This document shows positions 8,345-15,138 of a DNA stretch of 32,642 bases, in pieces (within the stretch, counting starts at the first letter, position 1; each line of letters opens with the position of its first letter). A program made the translations under genes and the position numbers. The notes below the pieces were generated by a model. That model was not told where the DNA came from, ran no database searches, and worked only from the letters and a program-made list of their open reading frames with translations. The DNA is from Desulfobacteraceae bacterium (GTDB lineage: Bacteria > Desulfobacterota > DSM-4660 > Desulfatiglandales > Desulfatiglandaceae), in assembly GCA_003599015.1 (NCBI GenBank), contig QZIK01000109.1, positions 1 to 32,642 of the forward strand, written 5' to 3'.

Positions 8345-9719
8345 GAAGGGGTCATTCAGGGATCCTTTCGGGAGGGTTTTCAGAAAAGACGGCAAGGTTT
8401 ATAGGAGCGTCTTTTCTCCTGGCGCGAGAGCCTTTGAAACTGCTAGGAATGCGGGGATATTTGACAAATTAATTGGGGCCGGGTTGCTGATTCCCCACGA
8501 AGAGATTCAAAATTTTGAAAGTGCTCCACCGGGGACTGTATATAGTTTAAGGCATCCTGAATTACCGATGGTGAGTTATCCTTGGGAGTGGTCTTTTTCC
8601 ATGCTTAAGGATGCGGCGCTACTCCATCTTGAGATAATGGAGTTTCTTTTACCGCTCGGTTTTTGGTTGCGGGATGCAAGCGCCTTCAATGTTCAGTTTG
8701 ATGGAAATCGTTTGAGACTTATTGATACACTTTCCATAGGTATGAGAGTTCCCAATAGCCCATGGATTGCTTATGGTCAGTTTTGTTCTCACTTTCTTGC
8801 ACCACTCTCTTTAGCTGCTTATTGTGACATCAGAACCTTATCCCTCTGGCGCAATTACATTGATGGCTACCCTCTTGACCTAGCAGCGTCTTTACTGCCA
8901 AGCACAAGGAAATATAGGCTTGGTTTGTTCATGCACATAGTGCTTCATTCCAAGTTTCAGGTAATGGCCGATCGGAAGGAGGATATTAGTAAGGATCCTT
9001 CAAAGCAAAAGACTGCCGTAAGTGATAAGGGGCTTTTAGGAGTGGTCAGATCACTAAGGAGGACAATAGAAAAAATTAATTGGAAGAGTGTGTCACGTAT
9101 TTGGAGTGATTACGACAGCATCAGAACTTACAGCGATGATGATCTTCAAAAGAAAAGAAGATTCATAGATGATTGCGTGAGTCGTTTGACCCCTAAAATT
9201 GTATGGGATTTGGGAGCTAACAGGGGAGAGTTTTCACATTTAGCTTCTAAAGATGGGTCGTTTGTTGTTAGTATAGATGGTGATCCGGCTTGCACAGAGC
9301 ATAGCTACAAGGTGTTTGTTGGTGACAAACGCCTGCCAATTTTGCCTTTGACAATGGATCTAGCCAACCCTTCGCCGGGTTTAGGGTGGGATTGCTCCGA
9401 AAGACTCGGACTGCGTGATAGAGGTCCAGCGGACTTGGTATTGGCTCTAGCGTTGATACATCATTTAGTGCTTTCGGCGTGTATCCCTATGCCTCTTATA
9501 GCTAGCTGGCTTGGAAGCTTAGGGAAATATCTTGTAATTGAATTTGTGCCCCCAACGGATGTTATGGTAAAAAGATTACTTGCAGGAAGGAATGGGGAAC
9601 ATCTCTCTTATGATAACGATAGCTTTAAATCAAGCTTTTCGATTTTGTTTGACTTCCTTGATGAGGTGAAATTAAATAATCAAAGAGTGCTTTTTTTTTG
9701 TAAGAATAAAAACTCATGA
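8334..9719 (+). CDS. NoeA-like protein: kinase-like N-terminal region plus class I methyltransferase
   Basis: 461 residues. The C-terminal half is a Rossmann methyltransferase: motif I VWDLGANRGEFSHLA begins at residue 290, the acidic strand end VVSIDGD follows, and LALALIHHLVL resembles motif IV/post-IV. The N-terminal ~230 residues match the region found in nodulation NoeA-type and glycan-cluster methyltransferases (FRDPFGRVFRKDGKVYR, GLLIPHEE). Within it, LRDASAFNVQF gives D114-x4-N119, and LIDTLS gives D131. This spacing mimics the catalytic loop (DxxxxN) and metal-binding Asp of protein/aminoglycoside kinases. The protein may therefore combine a kinase-like fold with methyl transfer, perhaps capping a glycan by phosphate-methyl addition as in some O-antigens; that is inference. 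It overlaps the small membrane protein gene by 11 bp. Confidence 0.8.
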   Translation: MNAEKGSFRDPFGRVFRKDGKVYRSVFSPGARAFETARNAGIFDKLIGAGLLIPHEEIQNFESAPPGTVYSLRHPELPMVSYPWEWSFSMLKDAALLHLEIMEFLLPLGFWLRDASAFNVQFDGNRLRLIDTLSIGMRVPNSPWIAYGQFCSHFLAPLSLAAYCDIRTLSLWRNYIDGYPLDLAASLLPSTRKYRLGLFMHIVLHSKFQVMADRKEDISKDPSKQKTAVSDKGLLGVVRSLRRTIEKINWKSVSRIWSDYDSIRTYSDDDLQKKRRFIDDCVSRLTPKIVWDLGANRGEFSHLASKDGSFVVSIDGDPACTEHSYKVFVGDKRLPILPLTMDLANPSPGLGWDCSERLGLRDRGPADLVLALALIHHLVLSACIPMPLIASWLGSLGKYLVIEFVPPTDVMVKRLLAGRNGEHLSYDNDSFKSSFSILFDFLDEVKLNNQRVLFFCKNKNS

Positions 9720-9783
9720 GCAATGGTAAAGTTGCAATATAATTTTGTTGCCTCTGCTCGCCAGCAATGGGGGATAAGATTTT

Positions 9784-10119
9784 GTGAAATTAAATAAAGT
9801 AAGTTGGATGGTTATAGGCGCCATTTTTTTGTATATTATTTCGTCAAAAGATGCTATTGCGGGTGGACAGTGGTACACGTGCAATGTTCTTAAAGTGGGA
9901 CCTGGCGGTGCCCATAGCTACATAAAACTGACAGATTTGTCGGTGCAAGGGTCTATTCCAGTATTTCAAGGAAGATGGTTTAGGCTCTCAGCTGAAAGGG
10001 CTAAAGAGATGCTTGCAGTTGGTATAACTGCTCTTTCTAGCAGCATGAAGGTTCAGGTATTTGTTGATGGTGAAGTAGAATTTTCTGATATAACGGCAAT
10101 TTATCTTGTAAACGAGTGA
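9784..10119 (+). CDS. Small secreted hypothetical protein
   Basis: 111 residues starting with GTG 9784, which follows a GGGGGAT stretch. Residues 1-26 form a typical signal peptide (KLNK, hydrophobic core, ending DAIAG), so the mature ~85-residue protein should be periplasmic or exported. The mature part has one Cys (WYTCNVLKVGPGG) and a beta-rich pattern ending VQVFVDGEVEFSDITAIYLV. I do not recognise a named domain, though small secreted proteins with a W-x-C-x-V start and a VxVxVDG end occur elsewhere. It follows the methyltransferase by 64 bp and precedes the S74 protein by 105 bp, so it may belong to the same transcription unit. Function unknown. Confidence 0.65.
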   Translation: MKLNKVSWMVIGAIFLYIISSKDAIAGGQWYTCNVLKVGPGGAHSYIKLTDLSVQGSIPVFQGRWFRLSAERAKEMLAVGITALSSSMKVQVFVDGEVEFSDITAIYLVNE

Positions 10120-10224
10120 TTGTTACTTGTTTCTACCAGTTTCTATTTTCATAACATATTTAAATTAGTTTAAAATTTAAATCTTAAAAAATTTAGCCTA
10201 TAGTTACGAAAGGAGGATGGAAAT

Positions 10225-11037
10225 ATGAAAAATGGAAGACTGGAAGCATTGTTTGCAGGAGGAAGAATGTGGCGTTTGGGGCGAGGTAGCTTAGGCATCG
10301 CTTTTGGTTTGCTTTTTACACTGACTAGTTGGACTGCTTCCAATTTTGCATTTGGGGCTGATAGACTGATTATTAAAGATGGCACAGGAAATACTACTTT
10401 CAAGGTTGAAGATGACGGTAAGGTCCAGACAGCTTACAGATATTTGGCCCAGTCCGCTGCCCCTGGTTTCTGGCTTGATGAGACAGGAACAGGTGCAAAA
10501 GGTGCACTTTTTGTGCTGGACGCAAATCTGTTGCAAGTACAGAGAAGGTCTGCTGCATTCGGGGGATTTGAAGCCTCTCCTTTGTATGTTAATGTGAAGG
10601 CGCCTAATGCTGCGTTCTACATTGCGGAATCTGGATATGTCGGTTTCAGCAAGGCTTCCCCTTCTTATCCTATTCACCTAGGAAACGGTGCTTACTGCAG
10701 TGCCGGGGGAGTATGGACTAATGCTTCAAGCAGAGAATATAAACAAGACATAAAGGCATTGTCGACCGATTTGGCTTTTCAAACGCTGGATGGACTCGAG
10801 CCGGTTAGTTTCAGATACAAGACCGACGGAGAGGAGACCCATTTAGGTTTCATTGCTGAGGATGTTCCGGAGATGGTCGCTACAAAGGATCGCAAAGGAC
10901 TGAGTTCAATGGATGTAGTTGCCGTTCTCACAAAAGTTCTTAAGGAACAGCAGAGGATGATGCAGGCGCAGCAAAAGACCATTTCGGCTCTTTCTGAGAA
11001 GATTGCGACTCTTGAATCTAAAATAGTTGAAAAATAA
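10225..11037 (+). CDS. Exported protein with phage-tail-type S74 intramolecular chaperone domain
   Basis: 270 residues. AGGAGG at 10211-10216, 8 nt before ATG 10225, fixes the start. A long basic signal sequence (about 1-46, hydrophobic core LGIAFGLLFTLTSWTA, ending FAFGA) is followed by a glycine- and beta-rich region (DRLIIKDGTGNTTFKV) and then the Peptidase_S74 chaperone of tail spikes and endosialidases. Its signature SSREYKQDI is at 168-176, with S168/S169 and K173 as candidates for the Ser-Lys self-cleavage dyad, followed by FRYKTD and HLGFIAEDVPE. The end (about 230-270) is a trimeric-looking coiled coil. In phage proteins this domain drives trimer folding and then cleaves itself off. 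A signal peptide and the absence of other phage genes argue for a cellular surface fibre. The hairpin downstream may end its transcript. Confidence 0.85.
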   Translation: MKNGRLEALFAGGRMWRLGRGSLGIAFGLLFTLTSWTASNFAFGADRLIIKDGTGNTTFKVEDDGKVQTAYRYLAQSAAPGFWLDETGTGAKGALFVLDANLLQVQRRSAAFGGFEASPLYVNVKAPNAAFYIAESGYVGFSKASPSYPIHLGNGAYCSAGGVWTNASSREYKQDIKALSTDLAFQTLDGLEPVSFRYKTDGEETHLGFIAEDVPEMVATKDRKGLSSMDVVAVLTKVLKEQQRMMQAQQKTISALSEKIATLESKIVEK

Positions 11038-11065
11038 ATAGAACTTAATTGTAATTTTTCGCTCT

Positions 11066-11111
11066 GCCCCAGCAGATAATTGTTTATCCGTGAGGATAGG
11101 GAAGCTGGGGC
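11066..11111. terminator. Nested hairpin between convergent genes
   Basis: Outer arms GCCCCAGC (11066-11073) and GCTGGGGC (11104-11111) enclose a second perfect stem TATCC (11085-11089) / GGATA (11094-11098) with a GTGA loop, a GNRA-type tetraloop on the + strand. It lies between the S74 gene and the convergent gmd, where a bidirectional terminator is expected. There is no clean T-run on either side, so it may not be a simple intrinsic terminator. Confidence 0.45.
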
Positions 11112-11126
11112 GGATTGGATTTTGAA

Positions 11127-12110
11127 TTAACTAAAAGGTGTCCCAACTAACCTCATGTCTTCTTCCACCATAATCTGAACCAGTTGGTCAAAGCTGATCT
11201 TAGGTTTCCAACGCAGAACCCTTTTGGCCTTTGAGTAGTCACCCTGAAGAATCATCACCTCGGCAGGCCGGTAAAACCTTTCATCAACCATTACGTACTT
11301 CTCCCAATCAAGGCCGGCTGCATGAAATGCCTTTTCCGCAAACTCCCGCACCGAATGGGATGTGTTGGTCGCGATCACATAGTCGTCAGGCTCATTGTGC
11401 TGGAGCATCAACCACATGGCTTCAACATAATCTCCTGAAAACCCCCAGTCTCTTTTTGCTTCAAGGTTTCCCAGCCTCACCTCCTTTTCAAGACCGGCCT
11501 TTATCCTTGCAGCACCGTTTGTGATCTTTCTTGTTACAAACTCAAAGCCTCTTCTTGGCGATTCATGATTAAAAAGAATCCCGCTGCATGCAAACATCCC
11601 GTAGGCTTCCCTGTAGTTGCGCGTCAGATCAAAGCCTGCAACCTTGGATATCCCGTAAGGAGACCTTGGATGAAAAGGCGTATCCTCGTTCTGAGGAGAT
11701 TCTTTAACCTTCCCGAACATCTCGCTCGAAGCGCTGAAATAGAATCTGCATGAAGGCGCCTTCTCGTGCAGGGCCGACAAGATGAAAAGAGTGCCGTTAA
11801 CGTTTGAATTTATAGTAGAAAAAGCATCCTCAAATGAATAGCTTACAAAGCTCTGGGCTGCAAGATGGTAGCACTCTTCAGGCCTTACCTTTTCAACAAC
11901 ATTGAATACACTCGCATAACTCTCTAACGATCCTGAATGCAGGGTTATCTTATCAAGTATATCTCTCAGACGCTGAAGCCTGTGCACTGGGTCCTCTAAG
12001 GCGACCCTGCGTACCATGCCATGTACCTCATATCCTTTTGAGAGCAAAAGATCTGCCAGATAAGATCCGTCCTGCCCTGTAATTCCTGTAATGAGAGCCT
12101 TTTTCGCCAT
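11127..12110 (-). CDS. gmd: GDP-mannose 4,6-dehydratase
   Basis: 327 residues, close to the family's usual 320-370. It is a short-chain dehydrogenase/reductase with the NADP-binding motif ITGITGQDGSY at residues 7-17, the active-site stretch SASSEMFG around 126-133 and catalytic Y152/K156 in SPYGISK. NHESPRRG further on is characteristic of Gmd. It converts GDP-D-mannose to GDP-4-keto-6-deoxy-D-mannose, the branch point to GDP-fucose, GDP-rhamnose, GDP-perosamine and others; no second-step enzyme is visible here. GGAGGA precedes the ATG by about 6 nt. It lies downstream of the minus-strand GT2 gene with a 147-bp gap. It supplies a sugar donor for the glycan cluster. Confidence 0.95.
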   Translation of the reverse strand: MAKKALITGITGQDGSYLADLLLSKGYEVHGMVRRVALEDPVHRLQRLRDILDKITLHSGSLESYASVFNVVEKVRPEECYHLAAQSFVSYSFEDAFSTINSNVNGTLFILSALHEKAPSCRFYFSASSEMFGKVKESPQNEDTPFHPRSPYGISKVAGFDLTRNYREAYGMFACSGILFNHESPRRGFEFVTRKITNGAARIKAGLEKEVRLGNLEAKRDWGFSGDYVEAMWLMLQHNEPDDYVIATNTSHSVREFAEKAFHAAGLDWEKYVMVDERFYRPAEVMILQGDYSKAKRVLRWKPKISFDQLVQIMVEEDMRLVGTPFS

Positions 12111-12257
12111 TTATTTCCTCCGCTGTAACATCTTCCTTTAAGATTGTGTAAAATTATTAGTGAATATTGAGTTTAGCAGGGGAGCAAATTGCTCGCAATA
12201 ACGATAAGCGCAATCCAGCTTTTTGCCTTGTTTATTAGATCCGTTATCCGTTTTCAT

Positions 12258-13298
12258 CTAATGGTCATGGCTGTTTCCCGGTTTCCATTTACTGATATGG
12301 ATGTTTGTTGTGCACAGGCCCCAGGGATTGTCTCTGTTGTTCTCTCTAATCCTGAAAAGAATTTGCCTCAATATCGTCGGAGCCTTGGAAGGCTTTAAAA
12401 CAGCCGCTGATATTGAGTTAGAGACAACCTCCCATGCACTGCGAAGGGGATTGTCTAGGGCTATTCCTAAAGCAAGGATATGGAGATTAGCTTTTATTTC
12501 CCTTTTCTCTTTATTACCTAAATTAACTCCTTCGGAACTATTAAGGAATCCTTGAATTATCGTTTTAATTTCCTTTGTTATTTGCTTGCGGGATGTTAAG
12601 GTCTTGGTGTTTGCATGTATTCTTGTTGCCGCAAGAACAGTTGGAATGCAAACGATTTTTTCCGATTGCGCAAGTCGTATCCATAAATCGAAATCAAATG
12701 AGTTCTTGAAAGATGTATTAAGATAGCCAACCCTCTCCAGGGCCGATCGAGAGATAAAAACTGACGGTTGAGGGAGAAAATGAAGATTAAGCAAATCGGA
12801 CAAAGAGGCGGATTTGACGCTGCGTTCTAGCATTACGAGACCTTCAGAGTTGATTAAGATCTCTCCTCCACAAACTGCAGCTGCATCTGGATGTTCCTTG
12901 AAAACAGAGACTGCCCTGGTAATTGCCCCTGGAAGGTAAAGGTCGTCGGAGTTAAGGTAAGCCAATATGGAACCTGATGTGCGCAGCCATCCTTTGGATA
13001 TTGCATCAGCTTGGCCTTTATCAGGAACACTTTCCCAATAGGTAAGCCATTTGTCATATTTTTTGATTATTTCCAGAGTGTTGTCTGTACTCCCTCCATC
13101 AAAGACCATATATTCAAGATTTGGATATCCTTGAAGCAGGACTGAGCGGATGGTCTCTTCTAAATATTTGGCCTGGTTGTAAGATGGAGTAACTACGGAG
13201 ACACTTAAAGTGTTCGGATCTGGTTTTTCAATCTGATCTGCCTCAGTCCAAGGCCAACCGGTCTTTCCCTGTGGATGGGGTAATCCTTCTACTCTCAT
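12258..13298 (-). CDS. GT2 family glycosyltransferase
   Basis: 346 residues. A proline/tryptophan leader (LPHPQGKTGWPWTE), typical of one GT2 subgroup, precedes the GT-A core VSVVTPSYNQAKYLEETI, DGGSTDNT and the metal-binding NSDD at 116-119, with LPQPSVFISRSAL further on. It probably transfers a sugar to the growing surface glycan in the cytosol. The ATG at 13298 has no Shine-Dalgarno site of its own. Directly upstream is a copy of the island's dispersed repeat, which read on this strand contains a short ORF with a good ribosome site whose stop overlaps this ATG (ATGA). The native promoter seems to have been displaced by the repeat. It is followed by gmd on the same strand. Confidence 0.92.
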   Translation of the reverse strand: MRVEGLPHPQGKTGWPWTEADQIEKPDPNTLSVSVVTPSYNQAKYLEETIRSVLLQGYPNLEYMVFDGGSTDNTLEIIKKYDKWLTYWESVPDKGQADAISKGWLRTSGSILAYLNSDDLYLPGAITRAVSVFKEHPDAAAVCGGEILINSEGLVMLERSVKSASLSDLLNLHFLPQPSVFISRSALERVGYLNTSFKNSFDFDLWIRLAQSEKIVCIPTVLAATRIHANTKTLTSRKQITKEIKTIIQGFLNSSEGVNLGNKEKREIKANLHILALGIALDNPLRSAWEVVSNSISAAVLKPSKAPTILRQILFRIRENNRDNPWGLCTTNIHISKWKPGNSHDH

Positions 13299-13336
13299 AT
13301 ATAATAGGGTACGCCCTTTATTTTTACAGTTTTCAT
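13295..13336 (-). promoter_or_regulatory. Short leader ORF overlapping the GT2 start codon
   Basis: On the minus strand, GAGGAGGT stands about 6 nt before an ATG at 13336 that opens 13 codons (MKTVKIKGVPYYI) and stops at TGA 13297-13295, sharing ATGA with the GT2 start at 13298. Most of it is encoded by dispersed repeat copy A. This layout fits translational coupling: ribosomes loaded at the leader reinitiate at the GT2 gene. Not proven; the peptide itself is unlikely to be functional. Confidence 0.4.
13307..13332 (+). repeat. Dispersed repeat copy A (short form)
   Basis: GGGTACGCCCTTT followed by ATTTTTACAGTTT matches the start of the longer copies at 17965 and 19300, with about two differences. 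It lies 9 bp upstream of the minus-strand GT2 start and marks the left edge of the accessory island. Confidence 0.7.
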
Positions 13337-13423
13337 TTCTATACCTCCTCGTATCTTACCATCCCGGTTTCCGGGCCTGCAATAAGATTATTCCTCATAA
13401 AACCTAATCATTTTCATCCGCCG

Positions 13424-13440
13424 GGGCGACAACTTCGCCC
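13424..13440. other. Short perfect stem-loop
   Basis: GGGCGA (13424-13429) and TCGCCC (13435-13440) with a 5-nt loop form a compact hairpin between the leader ORF and the vapBC promoter. It may be a remnant of the repeat family or a weak terminator; there is no T-run. Confidence 0.35.
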
Positions 13441-13457
13441 TGTCATGAGCGTTTCAC

Positions 13458-13503
13458 TTGAAATGTAGAGAAGAAATGTTAGTATATACGCTAAGGTATA
13501 TAC
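13458..13503 (+). promoter_or_regulatory. vapBC promoter with paired palindromic operator
   Basis: Two identical 8-bp palindromes GTATATAC occur at 13482-13489 and 13496-13503, 14 bp centre to centre, immediately before the AAGGAGG (13507-13513) of vapB. A -35-like TTGAAA is at 13458-13463 with a -10-like TAGTAT at 13480-13485 overlapping the first palindrome. VapB-type antitoxins bind such paired inverted repeats and repress their own operon, so the operator assignment is well supported by position. The exact -10 is uncertain. Confidence 0.65.
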
Positions 13504-13523
13504 TTTAAGGAGGTATCGTGACC

Positions 13524-13769
13524 ATGCAGACTGCCAAGGTTTTCAAGAGCGGAAACAGTCAGGCTATTAGGCTCCCGAAGGATTTTCAGTTTAAGGGAAC
13601 TGAGGTCTTTTTGAAGAAGATGGGCAACTTCGTTGTAATAGTCCCCAAGGAAGATCCCTGGAAGACTGTGGAAGAAAGCGTCCGGAAGTTCACGGATGAT
13701 ATTTTTGAGGGGGGACGTGAGCAGACGAACCCTCAAGAGAGAGAGGATCTCCATGATTTATATGCTTGA
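13524..13769 (+). CDS. vapB: VapB-type antitoxin (SpoVT/AbrB-like fold)
   Basis: 81 residues. The N-terminal ~45 residues show the swapped-hairpin AbrB/MazE-like DNA-binding motif AKVFKSGNSQAIRLPKDF. The C-terminal half (DPWKTVEESVRKFTDDIF) is the flexible segment that wraps and inhibits the toxin. ATG 13524 lies 10 nt after AAGGAGG; GTG 13518 is an alternative start adding two residues. It overlaps vapC by 17 bp, the usual arrangement. It neutralises the PIN RNase and autorepresses via the GTATATAC operator just upstream. Confidence 0.9.
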   Translation: MQTAKVFKSGNSQAIRLPKDFQFKGTEVFLKKMGNFVVIVPKEDPWKTVEESVRKFTDDIFEGGREQTNPQEREDLHDLYA

Positions 13770-14151
13770 TACAAACATCTGCATTTATACCATGAAAAAG
13801 CATCCCCAGAGTGTCTTTGAACGTTTGAGGAATCTCTCCCCGGATTTGGTGGGAATATCCGCGATAACAGAAGCTGAGCTCAGGTATGGCATGTCACATA
13901 GCAGCATGCCTGAACATAATCAAGAAGTTCTCGACGAATTCCTGGGACCGTTCCAGATTATCTCCTTCGACAGCGCCGCCGCATTCCATTACGGCGATAT
14001 CCGCTCGCAGTTGAGGAAAAGCGGTACACCCATAGGTAACATGGACCTCTTGATAGCTGCTCATGCGAGAAGCCTATCCGTCACACTTGTAACCAACAAC
14101 ATAAAGGAATTTGAAAAGGTTCGGGGCTTGAAGCTGGAGAATTGGGTCTGA
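13753..14151 (+). CDS. vapC: VapC-type PIN-domain RNase toxin
   Basis: 132 residues from ATG 13753; the upstream in-frame start at 13696 would run through most of vapB and is rejected. Complete PIN-domain signature: D6 in MLDTNICIY, E42 in ITEAELRYG, D98 in IGNMDLLIAAHA and the LVTNNIKEF strand-loop. These acidic residues bind Mg2+ and cut RNA, in characterised VapCs usually tRNA-fMet or other tRNAs/rRNA. All appear intact, so the toxin should be active. It is co-expressed with, and partly overlaps, vapB. Confidence 0.92.
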   Translation: MIYMLDTNICIYTMKKHPQSVFERLRNLSPDLVGISAITEAELRYGMSHSSMPEHNQEVLDEFLGPFQIISFDSAAAFHYGDIRSQLRKSGTPIGNMDLLIAAHARSLSVTLVTNNIKEFEKVRGLKLENWV

Positions 14152-14193
14152 ATAATCAGCATTCTTGCCAGGCAAATAGCTCTTAGTACAAAA

Positions 14194-14226
14194 GTAGGGA
14201 CGCCCTTAAGGTGCTGCCGGGCAAGG
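14194..14226 (+). repeat. Dispersed repeat copy B, left flank of the Phd/PIN module
   Basis: GTAGGGACGCCCTTAAGG followed by a GC-rich part ending CCGGGCAAGG. A direct copy with a few mismatches (copy C, 15021-15053) lies on the other side of the Phd-like/PIN pair. The first half matches the other repeats of the island; the second half differs from copies D-F. Confidence 0.75.
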
Positions 14227-14244
14227 ATTGCTTCTTTCTTCGTG

Positions 14245-14273
14245 TTTACATGCGGGTGAATATGGTCTATAAA
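14245..14273 (+). promoter_or_regulatory. Sigma-70-type promoter of the Phd-like/PIN module
   Basis: TTTACA (14245-14250), 17-bp spacer, TATAAA (14268-14273), 33 bp before the antitoxin start and just downstream of repeat copy B. The match to consensus is good (5/6 and 5/6). No clear operator palindrome is visible. Confidence 0.6.
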
Positions 14274-14306
14274 ATAAGATTATAAGCTCATTAGAAGGAG
14301 ATAATA

Positions 14307-14585
14307 ATGAACTACATGGCAGTGAAAGACCTTAAAAAGACTCGCTCGTTAAGGGAGAGGCTCGAAAAGGAAGGAGAGTTGATTCTGACAAAGGACGGGC
14401 AGCCTTTTGCCTTGCTCGTTGGAATCCAGCCGGAAAACGTAGAAGGGTCCCTAGCGGAAATAAGGCGGGCCATGTTCTCTGCGGCGGTTATGGCGGCACG
14501 GAAAAAATCTGTTTCAACTCCGCCGAATGCGGGCGATATTGAGGATGAAATAATGGAGAGCAGAAAAAATCGCGGCCTTAAATGA
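14307..14585 (+). CDS. Phd/YefM-like antitoxin
   Basis: 92 residues, preceded by AAGGAG at 14295-14300. The N-terminal region (YMAVKDLKKTRSLRERLEKEGELILTKDG, then QPFALLVGI) has the pattern of Phd/YefM/RelB-type antitoxins, where a short beta-alpha DNA-binding fold ends with a strand motif such as G-x-P-x-A-x-L. The C-terminal half is helical and charged, suited to toxin binding. It overlaps the PIN toxin gene by ATGA (14582-14585). This partner type is unlike the VapB just upstream, so the two modules are not recent duplicates. Confidence 0.82.
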   Translation: MNYMAVKDLKKTRSLRERLEKEGELILTKDGQPFALLVGIQPENVEGSLAEIRRAMFSAAVMAARKKSVSTPPNAGDIEDEIMESRKNRGLK

Positions 14586-15010
14586 GAATCGTCCTTGATA
14601 CTAATGTAATGATTTCCGGCATGCTTAATCCTTCCGGCCCTCCCGGGAAAATCATAGATCTATTGAGATCAGGAGCATTGCAACTTGTAGTGGATGATAG
14701 AATATTGAGCGAATATACCGATGTGCTTCGTAGAAGGTATTTTCTCCGATATTTTGGGGAATCAGAACGGGAACGAGTCATTGAGTATATATCCGGAAAT
14801 TCCTATTATACCTTATCAAAAGTCGTAGTTAGTGACATCCCTGATCAAGGAGACGCACCTTTTCTGGAAATAGCCTTGAGTGAAGGGGTTCCCTTGGTCA
14901 CCGGCAATCTAAAACATTACCCTGAGACGGCTAGAATGGGGTGTATTGTCCTATCGCCAAACCAGTTTATCGAGCAGTTTGTCGCCAAATATTCATGTGT
15001 GAATTTGTGA
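14582..15010 (+). CDS. PIN-domain toxin (COG1569-like)
   Basis: 142 residues. PIN-domain features: D6 in MRIVLDTNVMISG, E44 in RILSEYTDVL, an acidic region DIPDQGDAPFLEIAL, and the final strand PLVTGNLKHY. The arrangement and the LDTNV(M/L)ISG start fit the 'putative toxin component, PIN family' group, which usually pairs with Phd- or RHH-type antitoxins; RNase activity is inferred from the fold. Its start overlaps the antitoxin stop by 4 bp. The gene ends 11 bp before repeat copy C. It is not closely similar to the VapC at 13753. Confidence 0.85.
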   Translation: MRIVLDTNVMISGMLNPSGPPGKIIDLLRSGALQLVVDDRILSEYTDVLRRRYFLRYFGESERERVIEYISGNSYYTLSKVVVSDIPDQGDAPFLEIALSEGVPLVTGNLKHYPETARMGCIVLSPNQFIEQFVAKYSCVNL

Positions 15011-15020
15011 ATCCGGAAAA

Positions 15021-15053
15021 GTAGGGACGCTCTTAAGGTACGGCCGGGCAAGG
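15021..15053 (+). repeat. Dispersed repeat copy C, right flank of the Phd/PIN module
   Basis: GTAGGGACGCTCTTAAGG followed by a GC-rich end CCGGGCAAGG; same orientation as copy B, about four to five mismatches over 33 bp. It starts 11 bp after the PIN toxin stop. Confidence 0.75.
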
Positions 15054-15138
15054 TCGCTTAATCCAGCGGATGGGAAGCTCGTCCCGGGAGGAAGGCAAAT
15101 TAGCTACGGGGTGCCAGTTGCGGCCAAACCGTCACCTG

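Noticed and set aside
10176-10204. TTTAAA-17 bp-TATAGT promoter-like match before the S74 gene
   Set aside because: Transcription would start inside the ribosome site, and the stretch is so AT-rich that chance matches are expected.
12182-12194. Palindrome GAGCAAATTGCTC between the GT2 gene and gmd
   Set aside because: Short, AT-loop palindrome with no T-run or repeated partner; not enough to call an operator or terminator.
13696-13752. Upstream extension of vapC reading through the end of vapB
   Set aside because: The PIN domain starts at MLDTNI just after ATG 13753, and an extension would overlap most of the antitoxin tail.
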